This document shows, piece after piece, positions 23,579-33,870 of a stretch of 64,000 nucleotides of DNA. The DNA lies in the NCBI GenBank assembly GCA_944474755.1, contig OX104117.1:38457222-38521221 (forward strand). Direction: 5' to 3'. Numbering within the stretch: position 1 is the stretch's first letter; each line of letters starts with the position of its first letter. The notes beneath the pieces were generated by a model, which did no database searches, had not been told where the DNA came from, and worked only from the letters and a program-made list of their open reading frames with translations. This stretch comes from Limnoperna fortunei. Taxonomy: Eukaryota; Mollusca; Bivalvia; Mytilida; Modiolidae. A program made the position numbers and the translations under genes.

Positions 23579-24025
23579 CACGGTGTAGAATGGTAACGGA
23601 CTTATCGAGTTTTTTTTCTGTTAAACGAACTAATCGGGTTAGCAAATGATTATTGTTCAATTTTAATTGCTAGAGCTTTGTTGAATGTATTTTTAACTCA
23701 AAACAGGACATCTCTAAACATTAAAAATATCAATTTGACGATGAATGATAGAAATTCATGTTTGCTTTTCTCGATTTTTCTATCTGTTTTTTTACTTTGT
23801 GAAATAACCACGAGGTACATCGACGTAACACTTTCTAGGAGTTATCATAGATCAATTAAGTATTTCGTGAGTATGGTTTTTAATAAAACTTACCTCTTCT
23901 GGTTATCATTTGAGCTCATTTTTCTGAGTTACTTCATGTTTATTGGCACGAACAGTCATTTGCTTAACCCGATTAGTCCGTTAAACAGAAAAAACGCGAT
24001 AAGTCCGTTACCATTCTACACCGTG
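23579..24025. mobile_element. MITE with CACGGTG termini and 5-bp TSD (TGTTG)
   Basis: The TIRs are about 65-70 bp. They begin CACGGTGTAGAATGGTAACG and are mirrored at the right end. TGTTG is duplicated at 23574-23578 and 24026-24030. The opposite palindrome arm keeps the empty site: CATTGTTGATAGTTTCCG is continuous there in inverted form (about 21990). A CACNRTG-like start with a 5-bp duplication is the pattern known for Transib/RAG-related transposons. No transposase is encoded, so the superfamily call is tentative. Confidence 0.75.
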
Positions 24026-24620
24026 TGTTGATAGTTTCCGTGCTGAATCGGGTTGTAACAACGTCGGGTTACTTTTCAACATATTAATTTAGTGTCATTG
24101 GGAACAAATGGCAAACTGAATGGTGAAAATTTTCAGTCAGAAATAATAACAAGATGTTGAAGTCTTTTGCTGCAAGTGGCAAAATATTGACAGATTGAAA
24201 AAAATAAAAAGCGCTTGAATCGTGCGTGTATACCCATGATCTTGACTGTGCATTGGGTACTATATTGTTCAACATTTGTGCTCGAAAACAACTTGGGCAG
24301 GCGGGTAAGTCGTATTCGTGTGAATACATTCCTCTAGTTTTGTCATGGTTTTGATTCAATAGAAATTATATTTTTAATATTTTAATTTCGTTTAAATACT
24401 CTATACATGAGCAAAGTTGGTTATTTCGTATAACCTAACTTGGTTTTTCAGCACGTGACTGATTGTGATGTCATAATAAGATGTATTGATGATGTTGACT
24501 ATACATGAATTCTTTCGCAAACAACAAGTGACGACACTAAAATTGTGAATTGCAAATATTATTTGATTACTTGTAAAATATTGTTCATGTTACTTCATTT
24601 TTACTATAGAATTTAAAATA

Positions 24621-24776
24621 TAAGGTTTGTTTTCAATTGTTGGTTAGATTTTTGGATATAAAAGACTTTGGATCGATTTACGCTGCAACATAAACCGCTT
24701 CGCGGTTTATTCAGTGTAAATCGACCCAAAGTCGTTTATATCCAATAATCTAACCAGCAATTGAAAACAATCCTTA
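24621..24776. mobile_element. Foldback hairpin element 2
   Basis: The arms of about 72 bp pair almost perfectly (outer TAAGGTTTGTTTTCAATTG). The tip is the tetraloop-like AACCGC-TTCG-CGGTT. Confidence 0.85.
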
Positions 24777-25065
24777 AATACTTAAATTAGAACTAAGAAA
24801 TTCCATAATATAAGAATGGACTATAAATTAATATATAAATCAATATATCTAATGATCTGCTAATTGGTTGAAAGCATTCTATTTCATATATCTATAATTC
24901 TAATATGATTTGCATATTTAGAAATACATTTATTTCATTGGTTGAGATTACTTCCGGTAGAGGTTTTCAACAAAATTTATTTTTTGATAAATGAAGTTGA
25001 CTTAATTTATATTTGGATAAATGACGTTGACCGAACTATTTTTACCGTAACCAATGTAAACAAAG

Positions 25066-25131
25066 ATGGCGGCTTTCAATATCGAAAGTAGCGATCAGCT
25101 TATAAATTATTTGTTTGATGAATTATCATAA
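25066..25131 (+). other. Short ORF with strong start context (possible first exon)
   Basis: AAAGATGGCGGC is a strong metazoan start context and is preceded by ACCAATG (CCAAT-like). The ORF is 21 codons (starts MAAFNIESSD), then a stop. It may be a decayed first exon, an upstream ORF or chance. No continuation was found. Confidence 0.2.
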
Positions 25132-25369
25132 ATGATTTGCTAAATTTAAAACTTTCCTTGTGTTCGATACAGAAAATAAGGTTATAGATTGATATAAAAC
25201 TTAATTGTGTTTATTAAAATCAGAAAATGGTTTATGGAATAATCGCACGTAAAAATAAACAAAATATTCATACGTTCAGTCAATCCCGCTACCAAATACA
25301 CAAGAAATATGAAGTTGAGAAACACGTTAGATAAATTAATTCCTTAATGCAATTTTAAAGACTTTTAGA

Positions 25370-25521
25370 GATTAAACACCGTTTTCAATGGATTTATCTG
25401 TATATCAAAAAGACCAACTCACTCACAAACATATCATAAAAGTCCTTCGGACTTTTATTTGTTTGTGAGTGAGTTGGTCTTGTTGATATACCGATAAATC
25501 CATTGAAAACGGTGTTTAATC
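25370..25521. mobile_element. Foldback hairpin element 3
   Basis: The arms (outer GATTAAACACCGTTTTCAAT) pair nearly perfectly. The tip is AAAAGTCC-TTCG-GGACTTTT. Confidence 0.85.
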
Positions 25522-25724
25522 CTATAATAAATACTGCTAGACTCCCCTTTTGTGTATAACTAGGTGTGTGGCAGTGCAAAAAAAAAAAAGATAAAAGTTA
25601 AAGATGACAGGAAGACATCTATAGGAACTATTGTTATTGAATAAAAATTGGGAAATTTAATTAAAATTAAAGATGGAATTGATAAGGAGTTAAAAACAGT
25701 CATGAGTGTTTTGCTATATATCTA

Positions 25725-25910
25725 GGCTATGTTTAGATTGTTCAAAGCCTGTCTGAAATGATCAGGATCAGGCTGCAGAACAACAGTGGTTGGTAGTTTA
25801 TTTCATAATACAACAGTCTGCTGAAAAAATTAGTATTTGTAAGTGTTTGACTTAGTGTGAATCTGTCCTTATGTTTTAGGGACGCATGGTTCTTCTCAAT
25901 TGCTGTACAT
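25725..25910 (-). pseudogene. Remnant of a non-LTR retrotransposon C-terminus
   Basis: On the minus strand the frame KLPTTVVLQPDPDHFRQALNN ends at a stop, preceded (with W changed to a stop) by the pattern that precedes WN-LP in RT C-termini. Upstream frames give HKDRFTLSQTLTN. This resembles the last ~60 residues of a non-LTR polyprotein. It is a short, frameshifted relic. Confidence 0.35.
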
Positions 25911-25939
25911 GGTCATGGGGGGGGGGGGGGAGCTAGAGG

Positions 25940-27290
25940 TGGGTCCATTCACAGGTTAACATTTTTTTATTTTTCCCAAAGCAGATAACAGTAGAAACAG
26001 CAAATAAATAAAATGAATTTTCAGTGTTCTGACTATTCGAAAAGGTCAATGGCCCTACTTTTCAGCAGCTACAGCTGTCGTACTGTCAGCTAGGGCTACG
26101 ATGTGATTACTCATTTTGAGATTCTGTAGCTACAAAAGAAATTATCCTGTCACTGTCAAATAACGAGAATATGGGAAAATAACACAAATATTGATAAAAA
26201 TTCTACTCACGATTTTCTTTACACTTGGTCAAAATCACTTTCGTCTGCTTTTCGCCAAGTCTCATGCTGTAAATCGCCGCATTTTTTTTTTCTTTGGTTT
26301 ACATTCAAAACTTCATGTTACTGAAGATTACTTGAACGGGTGTAACTGGTACCTGTCCATATGCAGAATTATAATATGTAAATTTTGGAACCCAGTATGG
26401 CAACTGGATACACCGGTAAGGCGAAGATACTTGCTTAGCCCAGGCCACAGGCGGTAGTGTAACAGTATTTCAAATAATTCTGTGTGCGACAAGTGCCAGT
26501 GATTTATTGTTTGGTCTATTTTAGTTCAGAAATTAATAGAAGTAAGTCAAATACAAATCAAGATTGAATCAACTGTACATTAAAATCTAAATTACGACGA
26601 ATATGTGTGACCTCATGTGTCATAAATATGCCAATAAGCCTTTTATAAGGCCATTAAGGGGACACAACAGTTTGAAGACTTTTTAAGATTGAAGTAAATG
26701 AATTCGAAGTAATAGTTACTTTTTGCGTTTTATTGCATTTCCTTATGTCAATGCATGTAGACAGTGCTTAAGTTAAACAAATATACAATATTGTTATTAT
26801 GTTTACCTTTTTTAATTTTTTGGTTATCATTAATATTTATTACATGAATATAATTTTGCGTGTTTTTGATTGGTTTAAAAACAACTTTTGGGTCACGATA
26901 AATCGCAACAGTACTAAAATTACATTAAATGTTTGTACGCTGCACGATTCCGCTGCATTGTAGTCAAGCGGAATACGATATCGACCTTGTTTTTATGTTT
27001 TAGCCAATCAGAATAGCCGTCTTAACAAATTCATTTGTCCAATCAAATCGATTGTATTAATTGTACATCGTGTGTGACAACAACAAACGGGAGAAACGTC
27101 GTCTCTGCGATATATTGATTCATTTATACTCTTCTAAATATTTGCAACTGTAATTTCAGGATTACCAGCAAATTGATATCAGAATGCAGTATTAAATAAA
27201 AGTATTAAGGGTAACAACAATTACAAAATGTAAACAGGGGCTCCAGTAGAAAAAACATCCTCTGTTTTTCGGATCAAGTGAGATGGTGGT
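25940..27290. other. AT-rich non-coding stretch
   Basis: No gene or repeat is recognised. A GC-richer part at 26230-26460 is open on the plus strand but shows no known motif. Confidence 0.4.
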
Positions 27291-27295
27291 TTTAT

Positions 27296-27440
27296 TCCTG
27301 TAATAAAACAATTAATCACTTTGATATACGGTCGCTATCAGGATTGATCAGCCCTCAAAAATGTATATATTACATTTTCTCTGGCTGATAAATCCTGATA
27401 GCGACCTATATCAAAGTCATTAATTGTATAATATCACAGG
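27296..27440. mobile_element. Foldback hairpin element 4
   Basis: The arms of about 50-60 bp pair well (ACTTTGATATA-n-GGTCGCTATCAGGAT and its complement). The right arm's outer end was the target of the TIR element that starts at 27439. Confidence 0.8.
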
Positions 27441-28221
27441 TTTATAGTCGTTTCGTACCTGCCATTTCGTACCATGTCCATTTCGTACCACATCTTAATT
27501 GTTAATGGTTGATGTTATGTACTATTTTTAGGTTTGGATCCAATATTTATTTTTAATAGAATGATAGACATAAAGGTTATTTTTATTTTTTATTTGTTAT
27601 CATAGCTACAATTAAAATGATGCACAACAACAATATATAGTACATATTATATGCAATAACAAGATAGATAATGAATGATACATAAAATTAAATATATGAA
27701 TTTTAAACTTGAATTGTCACAAAGTGTTATCTTATAATATAACAAGTATGATTGTTCGGCTCATAAACATTGCGGGCGCTGAGTCGGAGCAAACGGCCGA
27801 TGGAGATTTAATTCTGTATATACTGGGCCCAAATGTCAAAGAGGATTTTCTATGTTGGCTTGGACATATCCCATCTATACAAGGACAATTGAAAATCATT
27901 GTTTTAACTACCAAACCGCATTTTCCTTTTATCATTCACATTCCAATGAACATCAAAGATATTATAGCAAGCTAGTTCTGTATTTTGTTAAATTATTATT
28001 TTTAATAAAACTCATAAATTAACATGCTTATAAATACTGGTATTTGAAATATTAAAATAAACAAGTAACACAATTAAATCATATATATGGTACGAAACGG
28101 TCAATCGACAATGTCGAAATCGCATATGGTACGAACTAGCAAAATCTTGGTACGAAATGGTAAATTTGGGTACAAAATGGTCATGGTACGAAATGAACAT
28201 GGTACGAAACGACTAGACACC
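27439..28221 (+). mobile_element. TIR element with GTACGAAA arrays and 8-bp TSD (ATATCACA)
   Basis: Left end GGTTTATAGTCGTTTCGTAC mirrors right end GGTGTCTAGTCGTTTCGTAC. Inside each end the phrase ATTTCGTACC recurs every 13-27 bases (left: 27466, 27480; right: six or more GGTACGAAA/GGTACAAAA between 28088 and 28207). ATATCACA is duplicated at 27431-27438 and 28222-28229. The 783-bp element carries one small ORF. Terminal sub-repeats with an 8-bp duplication fit several superfamilies (MULE, hAT, P, Merlin). None is assigned. Confidence 0.7.
27748..27975 (+). CDS. 75-residue ORF inside the GTACGAAA element
   Basis: It starts at ATG 27748 (MIVRLINIAGAESE) and ends at 27975. The base composition is clearly less AT-rich than the flanks and codon use is varied, unlike the surrounding chance frames. 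There is no signal peptide or recognised domain. The central part (LILYILGPNV-EDFLCWLGHI, split here) is hydrophobic with two short helices likely. It could be a captured exon, an element-encoded peptide or chance. Confidence 0.3.
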   Translation: MIVRLINIAGAESEQTADGDLILYILGPNVKEDFLCWLGHIPSIQGQLKIIVLTTKPHFPFIIHIPMNIKDIIAS

Positions 28222-28230
28222 ATATCACAA

Positions 28231-28246
28231 GGGGGGGGGGGGGGGG
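28231..28246. repeat. G16 homopolymer
   Basis: Sixteen G directly follow the target duplication of the GTACGAAA element. Confidence 0.9.
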
Positions 28247-28407
28247 TCGAATGGGTCATTTTTTTACCTTTTGAAAATATATGAAAGGGTAGCCTTTTTC
28301 ATTGAAAAATATATCAATGGGTATAGTTGTAAATTATCTAGTAAATATATCCATGCCTCAATTCTTATATTGAGCATGTTAATTATAAGCCTATTGACCT
28401 TTTCGAA

Positions 28408-28530
28408 ATCTCATAGTCACATGGTTCTGTGGGGTGTAAGATCGACAGTTATCATGTTTTTCTGTGGAGCTTCGTCAGAATATCCAAGAAAGAATACTCA
28501 CAAATTACAATTTCCATTGAAATATTTTTA
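28408..28530 (+). repeat. Repeat related to the right flank of the giant inverted repeat
   Basis: ATAGTCAC(A/G)TGGTTCTGTGGG and GTAAGATCG(A/G)CAGTTATC are shared with the reverse complement of about 36000-36125, directly outside the right arm. Confidence 0.5.
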
Positions 28531-28889
28531 CCATAGTGAAAATTGTTTCAAAAGAATTCCAATTACCCGTATTCCAAAAGAAAAAAACAGAAAAATAACA
28601 TTCATGTGCATAAATATTGTTAAGAACCTATCTAATGTTTTCCGAATTTTTTAAAATAAAACAAAAAAATAAATTTTTCATAGAGGAAGACCCGTATATT
28701 TGCAAAACAATTTATGAAATATAAAAATTTTGTGTTTCTTTAAATTATATAAACTGCTGCTTAATTAAAATTGAATTATTTTTCATTGTATTTAATTATT
28801 ACATTTTTCAAAATTTCGTTTACTTATTAGCTTTTTTAATTTATGTTAGTTTAAAGGACTTCATATACGATCTACGTATGTTTTATTTC

Positions 28890-29340
28890 ATTCTATAAGT
28901 ATCCAAATATAAATTGCATTTTAAAAATTGTTTAAAATAAAATGTTTAACTCTTAAAATAAATAAAAATCAATATCTGTGACTTTCTCTTATAATAAAGA
29001 TATTTATTTTCCTTCTGTTTGCTCTTGCATTTTTACCACAGATTTTTACTGATTTAGACGTCTTATTTTGATTAAAAAAACCTGTTTTTAAAATCTAATT
29101 TTCATATAAAAATCATTATTTAAATTTACTTTTTCGTGGCTTATTATGTCGGTCTTTTATTGGTCTTTCATTTTTACCTTTCATCAATGTAAAGTGTCGG
29201 GTAATAATAAGCAATTAACGAATAAACATTAGGCAATTTTAATATACAATTACATCACAGCAATATCTCTTACCCTCCCCACGCCCTGTTCTCGTCGAAT
29301 TTGCGAGAGTTTGAGATTTCGAAATTGTCAATGTAGACCA
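28890..29340 (+). repeat. Repeat related to the left flank of the giant inverted repeat
   Basis: This is the inverted copy of 9850-10265 (see that entry). Confidence 0.65.
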
Positions 29341-29434
29341 CAATTATTTTACAAAACAAAGTGTTCCATTAACAACACTTGATCATTTTGGTAGTTAGTG
29401 TACTATTTTGTCAATGGGGATGTGCAGTAATAAA

Positions 29435-29585
29435 ATATATATGAATAGGTCTGATTTAATAATTCCGTATTTGATTGGGTCCCATTTAAAACATCCGAAA
29501 ATATATGAATAGGGTGCACGTGGGTTTTCAAATCTCCGTCCAGAGACCTGTACCTAAAAGTATCCTTAGTTACCTCCCCATGTTG
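29435..29585 (+). repeat. Second copy of the palindrome-spacer repeat
   Basis: A direct, diverged copy of 22690-22825. Confidence 0.6.
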
Positions 29586-29669
29586 TATATTTATTTCTTT
29601 ATTACCACAAAAGTAGTTTTACATATATATTTTTTAAGGTTAGTTAAACAGAAAACTGAAAACACAACC

Positions 29670-29945
29670 TAGCAAAACTCAAGGAAGATTTTGTGACATG
29701 TAAACAATAAAGGCACTGTACAGAATATGGACATGTTCATGTTGGAACATTTTTTCTATTGGATTTTCGAATACAAAGGTAATATAGGAATAATAAAAAA
29801 AGGCCAGCAAAAACATCAGCAGAGGCGTATGATTTTTGAAATGGCTGGAACAGCCATATTTTATTGAATATTTCAATAGACGTTTGTTTCTTAAGTGTTT
29901 GAAGTACGTCATATTAGACTTTCCTTTTCTTGTATGCATTACCAT
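29670..29945 (-). repeat. Dispersed repeat, inverted copy at 61430-61690
   Basis: The two copies share about 250 bp, for example AAATATTCAATAAAATATGG and CCAATAGAAAAAATGTT. Both hold an open frame along most of the repeat (see findings). Confidence 0.7.
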
Positions 29946-29991
29946 TTTCCCCAGAAGAAAGAAGTATTACGATTTAATATACACAAATTAT

Positions 29992-30753
29992 TATACCCCC
30001 GCTTGAAAAGCGGGGGGTATATAGTGATCATGGTGTCCGTCCGTCCGTCCATCCATCGGTCCGTCCGTTTCACTTTCTCTTATTTGCAACTCCTCCTACA
30101 CCACTGAATGGAATTTAATGAAACTTACACAGAATCCTTGTCACGTAGTGCCATTGTGCAGGAGATATTAAACATTTTGATTGGAATGATATTTGGGGTT
30201 TCCCATAGAAAAACATGGACTTTGTCATTGACCTAAGGGGGTCCTCATCTCTTATGTGCAACTCCTCCTACACCACTGAATGGAATTTGTTGAAACTTAC
30301 ACAGAATCCTTGTCACATAGTGCCATTGTGCAGGAGATATTTAACATTTGATTGGAATGATATTTGGGGTTTCCCATAGAAAAACATGGACTTTGTCATG
30401 GACATACATGACATAATGGGATACCCATCTTTTATTTGCAACTCCTCCTACACCACTGAATGGAATTTATTGAAACTTACACAGAATCTTGGTCACATAT
30501 TGCCATGTGCACCGGATATTAAACATTTTGATCAGAATATTATTGGAGGTTTCCCATAGAAAAACATGGACTTTGTCATTGACATTAGGGGATACCATTC
30601 TTTGGGGGATGGGGGAGGGTTACATGTTTTATATGCAACTCCGCCTTCACGTTTAACTAGATAAAGTTTCAAGTTCATAATGAAGAACACCTGAATTTTC
30701 AAAGTAATTGTGAGCGGGGGGGGGGGGTATCAATGGTAAGCATTGCTCACAGG
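29992..30753 (+). mobile_element. Helitron-like family V
   Basis: The 5' hairpin is TATACCCCCGCTT-gaa-AAGCGGGGGGTATA followed by a CCGT-rich stretch. About three to four ~180-bp units (CAACTCCTCCTACACCACTG, GGGGTTTCCCATAGAAAAAC) follow. The 3' end repeats the tag (GAGCGGGG...GGTAT), then has a CAATG-gtaag-CATTG hairpin and ends CACAGG next to TTTTTT. No protein is encoded. The plan is the same as families B, G, A and T. Confidence 0.75.
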
Positions 30754-31499
30754 TTTTTTTACTCTAGTTTCTTCAATGTTGTAACCATTGTTCCTGTCTG
30801 TTGCTATAAAGATCAGTCTCCTGGGACACTAAAGTGTCAATGATTTATGTTAACTAGTTTAGTTATAACTAGTTCTTTCTAATATAAGGTCAAATCTTGA
30901 ACAACACATGTTTATGTTTAACATTTTGTACATTAATTTAACTTCTGTAATAAATTAGGAAAAAGAAAATCTGTTTATTCTTATCCAAACTGATTTTGTA
31001 TGGAAAGATACAGTTTAACATATTATTCAATTATTGTCTTTTTAGAGGTTGTTATAAGTTTTAATAGACTCAAATATTAATATTGTCCAACACCTAAGGC
31101 AGAGATGAATATTAATTTTTCAGCCAATTAAAACTTATATCAACTGATACAAAAGACTGTAATTGTTTTATTACATAAAAATAAGACAAAAGGGTTATTG
31201 GTTGTCTCATTTACATTATGTAATGTTCTTAATTTTATATTAATTAAGATGCGAGAGGTATAATTCCAATTTTTATTATTCCAAATGTTATAGCAAAGTA
31301 CATGTACAATGATGTGTTAAAATCACTCTCTCTCTGTAACAGTTTCTTTTCTCTTTTTCTAATCGTAGACTCCTCCCACAATATTGATACCATATTTTCA
31401 AAGATTCCAAATGTGTCAACATAAGTTTTTGGTCAATACATCAGAAAAAATAATTGCTACAGAGAAAACCATTGGCATTAACCATGTTAACATAAATTG
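30754..31499. other. AT-rich non-coding stretch
   Basis: No gene or repeat is recognised. Confidence 0.4.
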
Positions 31500-31820
31500 A
31501 TCAGTGCATTAAGCTCTAACAAATTTCCTATTTGTCCGAAGTTATTTAATGACTTCTTGTAGGAGTTATTGCCCTTAAATTATTATTGTTGACAAAATTT
31601 TAAGTTTTTACAATATAACTTGAAAACTATAAGATTGACATAGTAAATTGCTTAAATGGTTGCTTACAAAACAAATAGTCGTCAGACCACTCCTTATAAG
31701 AGGCATTGCCCTTAAATGATAATTTTTGGGGAAATTTTCCGTTATTGTTGTCTAACCTAAAAACTATAACTATAGAGTGAAACTGTTAATTGCAAAACTG
31801 ATAGCAGAACATATATGTAT
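31500..31820 (-). mobile_element. Family D repeat fragment
   Basis: Two diverged units with GGAGTTATTGCCCTTAAAT and AAAACTATAA are inverted relative to 16528-17156. Neither terminal hairpin is visible. Confidence 0.5.
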
Positions 31821-32124
31821 AATTTTCTTTTTTTTTATTCATATAGTGAAAGATAATTGTTATTTTTTTCTAGCCTATATGTTACGCTAGTACGAAACAC
31901 TAGTAACAACAACAGCTAATAAATAAGCTAATAAACAGGAAATGAATTTGCCATGATAACATTTATGTATTTTGATTTTACAGTTGGGTTCACAAATGGT
32001 CTGTGTGTAAATAAATGTTCATGGTTAGTTATTGGTAATTGTAACCAGTTGTTGTATGTTTTAAATTAAGAGATGAGGGAACAAAGCAAAAAAATTAATA
32101 CATTGTTGTTATTGTTGTTTACAG

Positions 32125-32435
32125 GACAATTATGGAATTACAAGAGACTTCTAATAACATGTTGAACACAGCTGATAAACCAACACAGAGTTTCTCAGGT
32201 AGGTTTTTGTGGTTTAATAAATGTATTTCTTTCATTACTTCAACATGTCATGCAATAATTAATTTATAATACCTATCTTTAAACAACATACTGTACATGT
32301 AGAACACACTGTCTGTTCACATATTTTATTTGGATTCCAACAGGAAAATGTGGCTTTTTTTACAGTGCAAATGATACATTGTTTTGTTCTGCATCATTTG
32401 ATTTAATTGCCATGGCAAAGTACCTGTGCAAGTGA
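32125..32435 (+). CDS. Candidate two-exon short ORF (possible decayed A20-type finger)
   Basis: Exon 1 (32125-32198) has a good acceptor (TTGTTATTGTTGTTTACAG), an ATG at 32132 and a donor CAG|GTAGGT, ending in phase 1. An acceptor at 32341-32343 (GGATTCCAACAG) opens exon 2 in the matching phase, with a stop at 32433-32435, giving 52 residues. The junction reads GKCGFFYSANDTLFCSAS, which recalls A20-type fingers of ZFAND proteins, but two of the four expected Cys are missing. It may be a decayed gene fragment, or exon 1 may splice elsewhere. The splice sites are more convincing than the protein. Confidence 0.25.
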
Positions 32436-32587
32436 AAGAAGACACTCAATACTTGCTCAATTATATCAGACTTCAGATGTCTTATTAGTTTATTTTAAAC
32501 AGTGTTTAGTGCTCAATGTAAAACTAGTATTATTTATGCAAAATTAAGTCATTTTAAGCTTGAATCAGAATAATTTGATAAAACAGT

Positions 32588-32690
32588 TTTTGACTTGCCT
32601 GCAACAAATGTCACTAAATGCCAAGACATGTATATGGTTTCAAGAAACGGCAGCATTAACACTTGACATTCTGATATCTCTTTGTACCTC
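32588..32690 (+). mobile_element. Degenerate solo 5' end of family B
   Basis: GACTTGCCTGCAACAAATGTC, then ATGTATATGG and AACACTTGACATTCTGATAT align with the 5' hairpin and following bases of family B (GTCTCGCCTGCGACGAAAGTC ... AACACTTGACATCTTG, shortened here). No core repeats follow. Confidence 0.45.
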
Positions 32691-33870
32691 CGTCTATTAG
32701 AAAAAAAGGAGCTACATTATTTTATCCGTCCATATAAAAAGAAACAAAAAGGAGCTACATTATTGTAGCTAGTGTCAGTTAAAAGTATAAGTGGTTAGAT
32801 TCTAGTTAGTTTACAAAGCCAATGAAGGAAGTTACATTTTGTGTACATTTGAATTGTCTAATGGTACAACATTAACATACACTGCTATGGTAATATGCAA
32901 ACCCCAATTTCTGCAAAACTCTTGGCTGAGTTGAGATTAAATCTTTGTTTTAGTCAATAAAAACTTGAGAATTTTAAAGTTGCCATGTGGTAATTGAGAA
33001 AAAACTCGAACTCAAGTCCGAGACTTGAATTCCAGGCCTTAGGAATTCGGAAGCAGTTATATATTATAATATTTATGATTTCAGATATAAAATATAAACT
33101 GTACTATGAGAGGTAGAAAGAAGTATGTTAAATGACTGAAGCATGCTGTAGTGTAGACCAACAGAATGAAAACCATTTACATGGAAACACAAATACTCTA
33201 TTGTATAGCCAGGAAGTTTTGTGTCTAGTTTGTAGATTTTTTATTTATGTTATTACTGACTACTGTATATATATATCAAATACCTCATGTATGTACACAT
33301 TACACATGTTGATGTGCATTCACTACATTACTGCAATGTTAACTAGCTTGATCATGCAGGTGACAAAAAACTTACTGCATATTACATTTTTTTATCAGAC
33401 AACATGTATTGAAAAGGTGCATTTATTGATTTTTTGCATTTTCCTGACCATGATTCCTATCAATTACCTTTTTTTCTGCAAATTCATTAGAACATTTGAA
33501 AACCCTTTCACTTTATAAAGTCTGTATTTGATATTTTTGGGGTTTTTTTGCCAGTGGGTGGTTTTTAGTACCGACAATTTGATCCGTCTGCTGCTGCCTG
33601 TTGTCAGTTGTAAATTTTATCTCAGTTTATTTTTAAACCAGGTGACCAGGTGTATCCCATGGCAAACTAACATTGTATATCTAAAATATACCACAGCACA
33701 TTAAATTGAAAGTAATAACATTTCCAGAAATATACATGTATCAACTATCATACATGTGGGATAGATTTAAGTTGCATACCATTATTTTTCTTTTAATGTT
33801 TTGGGGTACTTCTATGCAGTTATTTCCAAAATATTTGTTTCAAAAAACATGTAGAATGTAAATGCATAAT
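32691..33870. other. AT-rich non-coding stretch
   Basis: No gene is recognised. A short phrase AAAAGGAGCTACATTATT is repeated at 32706 and 32750. Confidence 0.4.

Larger units (their letters stand above)
21690..24340. repeat. 2.65-kb palindrome
   Basis: The left arm (21690-22682) and right arm (22861-24340) are diverged inverted copies. The right arm is longer because of a 447-bp MITE at 23579. The spacer is 22683-22860. Outer ends are AAACTAGAGGAATGTATTCA and its complement. The inner ends are hairpins of CCCGCCTCC-type at 22646-22682 and 22861-22902. Within each arm a ~245-bp block is repeated twice, so the module CACGTG/CATGTG next to TATATTTAAAT, then TATTTATAGAACAGTG, occurs four times in mirror order. 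Confidence 0.85.
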
